21,194 bases of DNA, taken from a virus. The notes beneath the pieces are model-generated. The model had not been told where the DNA came from. It made no database searches and saw only the letters and a program-made list of their open reading frames with translations. Positions 8,801-16,600 of this stretch are shown here, one piece after another. The stretch lies in IMG/VR virus record IMGVR_UViG_3300042907_000401, positions 1 to 21,194 of that record, one strand, 5' to 3'. The position numbers were made by a program, and so were the translations under genes. Position 1 is the first letter of the stretch. Each line of letters starts with the position of its first letter.

Positions 8801-10750
8801 ACGATTAGGAATAGTGAAGTATTTACGACCACCTTCTGATGTGCTCAAATTGGAAGTAAAATTTACCGTAGTTGTTGTCGAAGTTTTGGTTCTGTATGTT
8901 GTATTATTACCAATAGTGGGAGTATACACCACAGGAACCATTGCTCGCACTTGTTGAGCAGTGAATCCTGCTGGCACAGAGGAAGCCGAAGCCACTACAG
9001 TCATATTTCCTGAAGACACAGTAACATTTGCAGTACTAGTACTAGGAGTGAATGCAGTGGATGTGCTGTTTATAAAAGATATTTGACTGGCTGCTAGTGG
9101 TGTAGTAGGAAAATTAAACACACCATCACTACCAGTAGCAATAGTTTCACTAAATTGTCCCTTGGTAATTGTATAAGTTGTTTGATTTGTGGTTGGAGTA
9201 TTATAAGATGGAGAGAAAAGACTACCAATGAGCCTACATGGAATAGACAGAGAAGAAACTTCGTTAACCGCATATCCTGGCTGCAATTCGTAAACCAGAG
9301 ATGAATTGTCTGTGTTTGATGCAGAGAATCCCGAAGTGGTTTGTGGAGTAAAGGATCCAATGGTAAATCCTGTGGTATTACTGTAGATAAACCCTGTCTT
9401 GCCACTTGCAATAGAACCACTCAACCCGTACACATACAACCGATAGTGGTTTCCTGTGAATCCACCAGGACCAGATTGTTGAGGAGTAGGAATTGCACCA
9501 TGAACATGACCAGTAGCAACGGTAGCCGTATTGTCGGCGTTTCGGAATTGAACCTGTGCAGAGCCAGCACTAATAGTGGTTAGATTGGTAGCAAATGTTT
9601 CACCAAATCCAGATGCCGTATTGCCCATGCATACGCCAATAAAGTTTCCCGTGCTAAACACAAAAATACCCGATTCAGGTTGAACCGTTCGTGATTTACT
9701 AAAGGGAACCGTAATCGGATGCTGATTTTCAACATCATATCCAAGCACATACGCCTTGCCTTCACCAACAGACATATTTAATTGTGTGGTAGAATAGTCT
9801 TTAATCGTAAGATCAAACGGACGAACCGTATAGGATCCCGACTCATCATAGGTACGAAGAGCAAGTGCCTTCTGAATTTCTCCGTAGGTGATTCGCTCAA
9901 TCTTCTTGGTAACTTTTCCGCCTTCAAACCGAAGCAGTTCAACAAAGTCATCAGGAGTTTCGCTCAACTCAGCCTGAGCAAGCGAAAGAATAACCTTATA
10001 GCGATCTGCTCCAGGAGCATTGTAATTGTAGGATCCAATTGCAGGATCCCGCAGGGTGGGGTTTTCCTGTTCCGTAACATTGTCTCGACTAATGGCAAAT
10101 CCAATCTTCTTGGATAGTACGGAGAATGCGGTAAAATTCAGATCACGATATCCTGTTCTTGCGATATATGGAGTGAATTGCTGTGTATCGGTTCGAACAA
10201 AAAACCCGTCCACATAGAAAATACCATCAGAAACCGTAATCAGTTTGCAGTTACCTTTACCAAACGAATCAGAAACAACACTCAAACCAGAAACGGTGAA
10301 TAAATCCTTGGTCAAGTTAAAGGTACTAGTAAACGAAGTTCCCGAAACAAAATCCACAACAAGAATTAAATACCCATCTGTATTCACATCAGGAGCAATA
10401 TAGTGAACCACCGTTGCTTGTGTTGTGTCTGTGGTATTGGTGGGTGTAAGAATTCCGCCAACAAGGGTGGAGTAGTCGGTGACTCCCGCAAGAGGAGTAC
10501 CAACACCAGTAGCAACCATCAAAAATGAAGAATTGCGAACACTAATACCACCACCAATAATGCGAGATCCGTCCTTGAACAAATGATCGCCGATTCGGGA
10601 CAGTTGATCCTGTAGGATGGACTGCAATTGCGTGGCTTCACGGGCTTGCAGAGCGTATCCTGGCTTGAACAGAACACGCAAAAACCCGTTGTCCGCAGAA
10701 AAATCATCGTAGTACGGACTGATATTGAAGATGCTAGGATCGTATGCCAT
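5843..10750 (-). CDS. Large DUF4815-like baseplate/tail-fibre structural protein
   Basis: A 1635-residue protein. The N-terminus (YYDDFSADNGFLRVLFKPGY, then ALQAREATQLQSILQDQL and HLFKDGSRIIGGGISV, residues 13-70) is the pattern I recall for DUF4815 proteins of T4-like marine phages, usually annotated as tail-fibre or virion structural proteins. The centre is long, Ser/Thr/Asn-rich and beta-prone. Near 1147 is LKPNSTNLSLYFDGEVV. At about 1255-1360 is a conserved-looking block (DPVSQTFLVDKKANPDGIFL, VTVQIRPTVSGYPSPSVVMP, YLEPGEYAICILANSDKYEL). It ends in ARNIRTVSFIQ. It occupies the position after gp8 where T4 has gp9 and gp10, so a role in attaching peripheral baseplate parts or fibres is plausible (inference). 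The start has TAAGAGGA ending four bases upstream, overlapping the gp8 stop. The TAA abuts the next ATG. Confidence 0.85.
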   Translation of the reverse strand: MAYDPSIFNISPYYDDFSADNGFLRVLFKPGYALQAREATQLQSILQDQLSRIGDHLFKDGSRIIGGGISVRNSSFLMVATGVGTPLAGVTDYSTLVGGILTPTNTTDTTQATVVHYIAPDVNTDGYLILVVDFVSGTSFTSTFNLTKDLFTVSGLSVVSDSFGKGNCKLITVSDGIFYVDGFFVRTDTQQFTPYIARTGYRDLNFTAFSVLSKKIGFAISRDNVTEQENPTLRDPAIGSYNYNAPGADRYKVILSLAQAELSETPDDFVELLRFEGGKVTKKIERITYGEIQKALALRTYDESGSYTVRPFDLTIKDYSTTQLNMSVGEGKAYVLGYDVENQHPITVPFSKSRTVQPESGIFVFSTGNFIGVCMGNTASGFGETFATNLTTISAGSAQVQFRNADNTATVATGHVHGAIPTPQQSGPGGFTGNHYRLYVYGLSGSIASGKTGFIYSNTTGFTIGSFTPQTTSGFSASNTDNSSLVYELQPGYAVNEVSSLSIPCRLIGSLFSPSYNTPTTNQTTYTITKGQFSETIATGSDGVFNFPTTPLAASQISFINSTSTAFTPSTSTANVTVSSGNMTVVASASSVPAGFTAQQVRAMVPVVYTPTIGNNTTYRTKTSTTTTVNFTSNLSTSEGGRKYFTIPNRDVYAIASVVNQTSAAIDYTDDFELDDGQRETHYENSRLYIKESSASKPVYTSSLTNANLFVTYSYFVHGGLSAAPFIGKHSYFSSDGSAFPYAQIPLFTNPRTGKTVSLANCLDFRHSGLTATTPMLKPYGATDVVVPSFTSASYNHYLPRIDKLCVKADPEDGSALFFFVGGTPDLSPSAPPDPADALVLATVTVPAYTHNESDVVITPVDTKRFTMADIGKIQKRVDEVEVFAKLSLSESEIEARSLRGTCAAAEPLKTSIFSDEFYGHSVSDVCDYSNSCSIDFERGELRPFFTTQEISINTPITINTVVSSDGLITLDYTTPAYIENKQYTKSIKINPSNTVNWLGFMKLSTSVEPFYDTGYRPAVKTNALSENDNWISSNANNKRGFGTQWNEWESIWTGIDQVEDEQDDIQKRIVELPHVASTSAIPSVNSGSIRVGVSRKVQSIDQKNSNFISARQLKNRIKHRIGSRVIDRSVVPYIPLNTVTATVDGLKPNSTNLSLYFDGEVVKSGISTDTYGSCTVSFGISAGTFLAGQRTVRIADSAVTANSTIAAEAVYYCTGLLEQRDSGSYSTRPPELRRQTAASESIAKDPFNRDIDSVENNHWSDPVSQTFLVDKKANPDGIFLSSADLYFAAKDSTLPVTVQIRPTVSGYPSPSVVMPFSTVVKNSVNVIANSALPIATNFTFSSPVYLEPGEYAICILANSDKYELFAAESAINTINNNSAVAGRAGNNQLVGTLFTPQGIGSTVQNNTTDLMFTLNQCSFVSTGNIKYSGISNCTNAQILKFYAPEIIPSSCALDRTVDGKNFLNNESVYLKTIISSNPDLQYSLRRGANTSVSPVIDISALFAASVTMYSTSSTPTSKYVSRVVELPQSTASNGIAVFVDANIPTGSGIAVNYRYCLSGETDIFSKGFLLMPQISPSFTSNSEIDFREAAFRVAVPSGAFTSYQIQVVMTSTAQNSTYFKTPAARNIRTVSFIQ

Positions 10751-10759
10751 ATGTTCCTC

Positions 10760-13111
10760 TTAGAAGCCCAATCGAACTCTAAATTCTTCCTGTTGACCAA
10801 CAGTTCTTTGTATAGGTCTTACATTGTCTATGTATAAGATTTCGCCCGAAGTTCTGTCGATCTCTGGTAGGTCTACATTGGTCACAACGAACGCACCAAG
10901 CGTGGAACCCGACAACCCATCCACAGCAACACTCTTGAAAGAACCCACAACATTGGTCAGATGGAGTTTTCCATAGGAATTATTGATAAATTCCCAATGG
11001 TACACCTGACCACTGGCGTAGTTTCCGTAGGTTCCCGTGACTCCTTGAGTCACCAAGTCTCCATTAGAAAACGAGTTCTGAGTGAGTGAAGCGGAAGTGG
11101 TGTCTACAATACCCACCGCAGAATTCAAACTAGTACCTAGTTCTACAACATGAACACCCCTATATGCAGGAGTACTGTCTAGATCAAAATACGCTTGTCC
11201 TGCTTCCACAATCTTATACAGTTTTTGATTGCCACCACTACTCAAGAATGTGGCAGTATCAGAGGAGGCAACTGTATCAGTAACCCATACAGACTCTCCG
11301 TATGATGGAGCCACAGAAGAAATAGTACCAGTAACACCAGAAAGCAAACCCACAATAGGAAGACCCGCCTGATTAATAAAGTTTCCACTACTAGTAAGAC
11401 GAACACCTAATTGAGTTCCGCTTGTATAGAGAACCCGTCCTTGAGTGGTTATATCAAATCCATACGAAATTCCTGCTTGCAGAACTGTGGGCAGAACTGT
11501 TGCGGCAGGAATAATCTGCTCTACGGTTTCTCCAACTTGGAAATCCACAGACGGATCCGCAGTAAGCGTGAGTACATAATCATTTATGCGGTCTTGCTTG
11601 GTAATAAATCTTCCGCTGGCGTTCAGGGTTTTAAGAGTAATTTGTGGAGTATTTGTTGATTTCACGCCAATAACTTTAGCAGAGGAATATGTTTCGGTTC
11701 CAATTATAATATTTGCTTCTCCTGAACTAAAATCAGAAGAAAGCGCAGTACCGCTAGTACTAATAAGAGAGATGTCTCGATAGTACAAGTCTTCCCTTCC
11801 TGCCGCAATTCCGCTTCCGTCTCCAAGCAAAGGATTCTTGATTATTCCAAACTGTCTATACGATCCACCGCCTATAATTTTGGCAGAATCTTCTTCTGTG
11901 ATATTTACAATGATAAGAATATCTTTAATATTCAGTTCTTTCAAGATATTACTGCCGTGTCCTCCCTTGGGAGACAGAACCGCAGTCAGGGTTGGGTGAT
12001 TCGTGACTGCTGATTTAGGACTTGCCACTTCAACAAGTGCAGCAGAGTAATTGCGTCCACCGTTCACAACAGTAACAGCAGAAATTCCTCTACTGGCGTT
12101 CATTGTCGGAAAAGCATACGCTCCACTGCCGTTTCCTACAATTTTAATGTACGGTACAATCTCAACAGAGGCAATCTTTCCGTTTCCAGATGGAGTAATA
12201 GTGAAATCCACAACATCGTTTTGAAGGGTAAATGTAAAACTATTGGCGGTAGACGCTGCACCTGTAATAATTGCGTAGTTGTTTACTTCAGTTGCATTCG
12301 CAGTACTGTAGTCCACACGCAACACATACCCGATATATTTTGAAATATCAACACCAGAAAAATTCAATAGTCCTCTAGCACCATCATCTGTAGTAGTTAC
12401 TGTATTCGTTACAGGGTCAAATCCTGTAACAGTGATTGTATATGGATTGTTTCCACCAACTAGACTATTAGTGATAGTGTTCGGGTAAAAACCAGCAGAA
12501 GCACCCGATGAGTTTACCAAACCAATTCGGGTGATTGAAGCATTCACTGCACTAATCTGCGTGTTGTATTGGCTGCTAGTTTCCGTATCTGTGCTGGTTG
12601 TAGCAAAATCTACAGGAATATAATCCGTTAACTGATACGGAAGATCTCCTTCTTTTACAGTGGCAATATATTGCCAAGTATATCCATCAGTTGAACGAAA
12701 CGAAGAAGTCAACACACCATTTGGTTTAATAGTGGAGGCGACTCCACCGCTGTTGCCCAAGCACTTATAGATGTTGTTCTCGTCTGTAACCACATAGAAA
12801 ATCTTTGGGTTGGTATCGTCAAACAGGGCATCAGTGTCGCTGTACTGATCGTACTTTGTACCACCACCCCACTCGTATCGAGGCAAGGCAAAAATAATGT
12901 TCTGTGGGTTGAGTTTCTTGTAGCCAATAATGTCATTCATTACCTGATACTCAGATCCCACGCTGTCAACATAGGCAGTTGGATTTGGTTCAGTACTCCA
13001 AGCAGTACTCTTACTAATAAAAAAGAAGTACTGATTATCGTTGCGTTCCAAATCCGCCAAAAAACTTTCGGCGTATGAGCGTTGAATGGATGCCTTTAGG
13101 TAACTAGCCAT
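10760..13111 (-). CDS. 8: Baseplate wedge protein gp8 homologue, enlarged
   Basis: This 783-residue protein keeps both ends of T4 gp8 (334 residues). The N-terminus has YFFFISKSTAW, IIFALPRYEWGGGTKYDQ, KIFYVVTDENNIYKCLGN and DGYTWQYIATV followed by YIPVDF (to about 170), matching T4 gp8's path from IFITFGRSEPW through RRDWG, VYRCLD and DGYVWEYLF. The C-terminus, LPEIDRTSGEILYIDNVRPI, matches T4 RHSGEMIYMENRPPI, and both end in a short beta strand. Between them are about 450 extra residues of beta-rich sequence, including SPKGGHGSNILKEL at about 376-389. In T4, gp8 dimers sit on the wedge and contact gp7, gp6 and gp10. The start has AAGGGGA six bases upstream, overlapping the previous stop. 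Confidence 0.9.
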   Translation of the reverse strand: MASYLKASIQRSYAESFLADLERNDNQYFFFISKSTAWSTEPNPTAYVDSVGSEYQVMNDIIGYKKLNPQNIIFALPRYEWGGGTKYDQYSDTDALFDDTNPKIFYVVTDENNIYKCLGNSGGVASTIKPNGVLTSSFRSTDGYTWQYIATVKEGDLPYQLTDYIPVDFATTSTDTETSSQYNTQISAVNASITRIGLVNSSGASAGFYPNTITNSLVGGNNPYTITVTGFDPVTNTVTTTDDGARGLLNFSGVDISKYIGYVLRVDYSTANATEVNNYAIITGAASTANSFTFTLQNDVVDFTITPSGNGKIASVEIVPYIKIVGNGSGAYAFPTMNASRGISAVTVVNGGRNYSAALVEVASPKSAVTNHPTLTAVLSPKGGHGSNILKELNIKDILIIVNITEEDSAKIIGGGSYRQFGIIKNPLLGDGSGIAAGREDLYYRDISLISTSGTALSSDFSSGEANIIIGTETYSSAKVIGVKSTNTPQITLKTLNASGRFITKQDRINDYVLTLTADPSVDFQVGETVEQIIPAATVLPTVLQAGISYGFDITTQGRVLYTSGTQLGVRLTSSGNFINQAGLPIVGLLSGVTGTISSVAPSYGESVWVTDTVASSDTATFLSSGGNQKLYKIVEAGQAYFDLDSTPAYRGVHVVELGTSLNSAVGIVDTTSASLTQNSFSNGDLVTQGVTGTYGNYASGQVYHWEFINNSYGKLHLTNVVGSFKSVAVDGLSGSTLGAFVVTNVDLPEIDRTSGEILYIDNVRPIQRTVGQQEEFRVRLGF

Positions 13112-13122
13112 TGATTTTCCCC

Positions 13123-13641
13123 TTATAGACCGACACTATCGTATGTATCCTCTGATAGAACATTTCCCTTAGACTTATATGTACCATCTGGAAACAAGGA
13201 GAAATCTTCCAACACTATATTGCCAAAAGAAAGATCCTGCCACAGTCCTGGTATACCCTTGGTGTTTGGGTGGTGCTCAATATTCCAGTAAGTTAAACCA
13301 CGAGCATACGCACTTGGATGGGATGCAGCATAGGTATCAGGAAGTTTGGTGTCCATACTGTACTTGCGAGACAGATAGCCGTACACCTCTTGGCGTTCAG
13401 TTTCAGATAGTTTACGATCAAACACCAGCACCTCTGAGATAACACCCGTGAAAGAATACGAAGTGGTATTTTGAAGAATAGAGGCTATCCATGCCGCTGA
13501 TCCTATCGTGCCGCTACCAGTTGCGCCAGCACTAATATTCGAACCAATTCTGCCAACAACAATATCCGCACTATTGTATTGATCGGGTGCAGCAGCGTAA
13601 CCGTTCTCTAGTTGTGGAAGAAATACATCTCCATCAGGCAT
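13123..13641 (-). CDS. Small protein with the terminal part of a LamG-like lectin domain
   Basis: This is a 172-residue ORF. About residues 25-95 match the closing strands of a LamG / concanavalin A-like domain: ADIVVGRIGSN, then FTGVISEVLVFDRKLSETER and QEVYGYLSRKY. No opening half is present, so it cannot be a complete jelly roll alone. It lies in the same reading frame as the upstream gp7 homologue, separated by TAA and five codons (RKDTA). Its start MPDGDV resembles the point in gp7 (PPSGNE, about 974-979) where an earlier LamG domain breaks off before its closing strands. The simplest reading is a former C-terminus of gp7, detached when another module with its own stop was inserted. The remaining 75 residues (LPDTYAASHPSAYARGLTYW onward) are not recognised. 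It could be a separate virion protein or a readthrough extension of gp7. Confidence 0.8.
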   Translation of the reverse strand: MPDGDVFLPQLENGYAAAPDQYNSADIVVGRIGSNISAGATGSGTIGSAAWIASILQNTTSYSFTGVISEVLVFDRKLSETERQEVYGYLSRKYSMDTKLPDTYAASHPSAYARGLTYWNIEHHPNTKGIPGLWQDLSFGNIVLEDFSLFPDGTYKSKGNVLSEDTYDSVGL

Positions 13642-13648
13642 GGCAGTG

Positions 13649-13654
13649 TCCTTT
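13649..13654 (-). promoter_or_regulatory. Shine-Dalgarno for the 172-residue lectin-end ORF
   Basis: The minus strand reads AAAGGA seven bases before the ATG at 13639-13641, within the 15 bases after the gp7-homologue stop. It supports independent initiation or re-initiation of the 172-residue ORF, rather than the ORF existing only as stop-codon readthrough. Confidence 0.7.
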
Positions 13655-13656
13655 CG

Positions 13657-16600
13657 TTATACTCCGAATCTGTTGCGAGTGGAGTTGAAATTTTGCTGTA
13701 TTTCTGCTTTTGTTAAGGCGCGATCATACACACGAACCATTGCAATACTACTATTAAACTCGTAGTCTGTACCCATATAGGTGTAGTGATCTGTTGGGTA
13801 GTTTGCACGATTACCAATGTTTACTGTTGATAGCGAATACCTTTCATTTCCAGCATATGTTCCTGCGGTTACACCTGTTGCGTTTGCATAGATTTCATAC
13901 CGTGTATTATTTACTGTTGCGTTATAAGTAGACACAAAAACCAAGTGTATTGGTTTGCCAATAAAGGTTCCCCAACTAGACGGAACATTCCATGTGGTAA
14001 GTGTTTGCAGACCCGAAGTAGTTGGAGAAGTATTCTGCGACCACCGCACTTGAGTACTTCCAACAATACCAAAATATGGAAGACCACCAGCACCACAGAA
14101 CATAGCGACATCACCACTACTTGGTTGGGGTGTTATCCACACCTCCCATGTCTTGTTTCCAATATTACCAATATTAGAAAATACAGCACCCGATGTAATA
14201 ATCGCGTGCGACTTGCCGTTGAACGCTAACTGACCACCGTTTACAGAACTGTATTGTGGTTTTCCTATAACCGAACTAATAGAACCAGTTGGACTCAAAT
14301 CGTATACAGTATTTTGAGTATTGTTCAGCAACTCCTCGATGCTTGGTTCAGTGCCGTCTATCAAGTCAATACGAGGACGCAGGAATTGCACTTCTGTTCC
14401 TGGAGTACTACTGCCGTATAGGAATACTCGCATAGCAAGTTGTCCCAAAGTTCCGTCAAAAATATAATCTACACTCGTAGAGCCAGAGGATGTGGCGTAA
14501 GGAGTACTACCACCAGAAACGGTGTAGTATCCACTTGCTGCATCATTAGCACCAATTGCAGTTCCTAATGGATGCACATGACCAACCACAAGAACCCAAG
14601 TATTTTGTTTACCTGTGTAGGCATTACTGCTTGGTCCGTCTGCTGCGAAATACGGATTTGTATTTACTACTCCTGTTGATTTGGTTTTCAATCCAGTTGA
14701 TCTTGGACCAAAGTACACATCACCGCTACCAAGAACTTTTCGATTTACCCAAACAGAAAAACGATACTTTTTAGTCATATCAACAGCAATAGATGTGGTA
14801 TCGAACCCTCCATTGGAGTTATATAACGCAGTAGTAGCGTTGGAGGAATGATTTTTTCCCCTCCATCCTAGTTCAACATTTCCCCAAGGATTAGTTAACC
14901 GTTCCACTGAATTGGCGTTTGCTGTTCCCAATTTATTCCACGGAAACGGGTAACTAGAATTGGTTCGTGTGGCGGTGCCAGCAATATCACTCACCGTGCC
15001 ATACGGAAGAAGTTGTACGCGACCAATTCGATATTTTACACCTGGTACTAAATTAGTCAAACCAACCAGTGTGGCTGTTGAACTAGTGCCAGTAGGTTCA
15101 GTTTTTGTGAGAGTAACTTTATACCATCCACCCCCAATATCATCAAATCCTGTTGCTGCTGCTGCATAGGGGTTACTGCTTGCTGTGTAGATATACACAC
15201 CAGGACGAGTTATAAATCCACCATCATCCCTACGAATAGTGGCAGTGAATGTCCACGCATTGGCTGTTAGTAAATTCTCCCATGCTAAAGGAGTACCAGG
15301 ATAATTAAGATATAGATTTCCACTTGTACCAGTTGTTGCTTCAAAAACTTCATCAGTATCAAGTCCCGCACCAGATTGTGTAACAAGCACTACTGAATCG
15401 GGGGGAGAACCATCTCGTCCCCACATTGATGCCGTGAGCGGAGCAAGCACATTGATTGGAGTTGGAGTCATCTGATACTCACGAAGAATATCAGTACTGA
15501 TTCCGTCTTTGTAAGAACCAATAGACGCAGTTTGTCCCGCGTCAAAAGCGTAAATAAGGTTTTTAGAAACAAGCCACTCGTTTCCTGATGGTGGACTAAT
15601 GGAAGCAATCTGTCTGCCTGTTACTCTAGACTTATTCAACCCCTCATCACCATTCAAGAACACCTCAATCTTGTTTGAAGAGTCTCGAACGGCTTCTCCA
15701 ATACAAACTCCCAAACACGCCCCCGAAACATGGGGATCGTAAACAATAGAATTCTGTCCAGCAGCAGTATTGTCTCCACAAGGACGGAATCCAAAAGCAC
15801 CAGCAGGAGGAAGTGATGCACCAGGATACATGAGTTTTCCGTTTGGAAGAATCGTATAGTAACTACTGTTCTGCTGCGATAGAGTTCTGTCCTGCTGATT
15901 ATACGAACGACTGAACAGCACAGAGTCAAATCGCAAAGATGGAGTTGCAGACAAGTCACAATTTGTATTACGAGAAGCAAGCAGTCCGTATCCGTAACTC
16001 AACCCATCAATAGTTGATTTATACACAACAAATATATCTGCGTCATCAGTAACGGTTAGAGGTTTGGTAAGGTACATATGCTGACCAGTAAGAACTGCCG
16101 CAGCACTGCTGCCTGGTCCTGTGGTGTATCCAAGACCAACCACCGAACCAAAAGTTACTCCTGCGTAAGTTGAAGCAGGAGAAAACACTAGTCCTCCGTT
16201 AAACGAAACTCCCGTAACTCCACCGTACCCTGCTGTTTGCAGAGTGGGGCGAAGTTTGTCTAGCGTTACTCCTGCGTAATTTCGTACATCAATACCAGCG
16301 GATGCTTGGAATGTGGGATTTACGGGAGTTCCTTTATACGAGAGTTCAGTAATGGTTACAGAGTGACCTGTTCTACTAGCATCGTAGACCGCATCAAGAA
16401 AGAATGTGGAGTCTGCATAAAAACTCAGTCCGTATCCCTTATAATACCTATTTTTTTCAACACCATTTCTTCTCCAAACCATATACGGCTCAACATATTC
16501 CACTTCAAACACTGAGTTGTCGTATGCGGTTAAGTTTGCTCCCGCCGCTTCTTGTGTGTTCCTAAGAACATTCCCTGCGGAGTCGTATTGGATATAGAGA

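Noticed and set aside
15397-15402. Runs of six G (about 15397 and 16870) as programmed frameshift or error sites in gp7
   Set aside because: The gp7 frame reads sensibly through both sites and no alternative frame opens there, so they look like chance.
16015-16022. Minus-strand GTATAAATC as a late promoter
   Set aside because: It resembles the T4 late consensus, but lies in the middle of the gp7 coding sequence with no downstream gene start for more than 2 kb.
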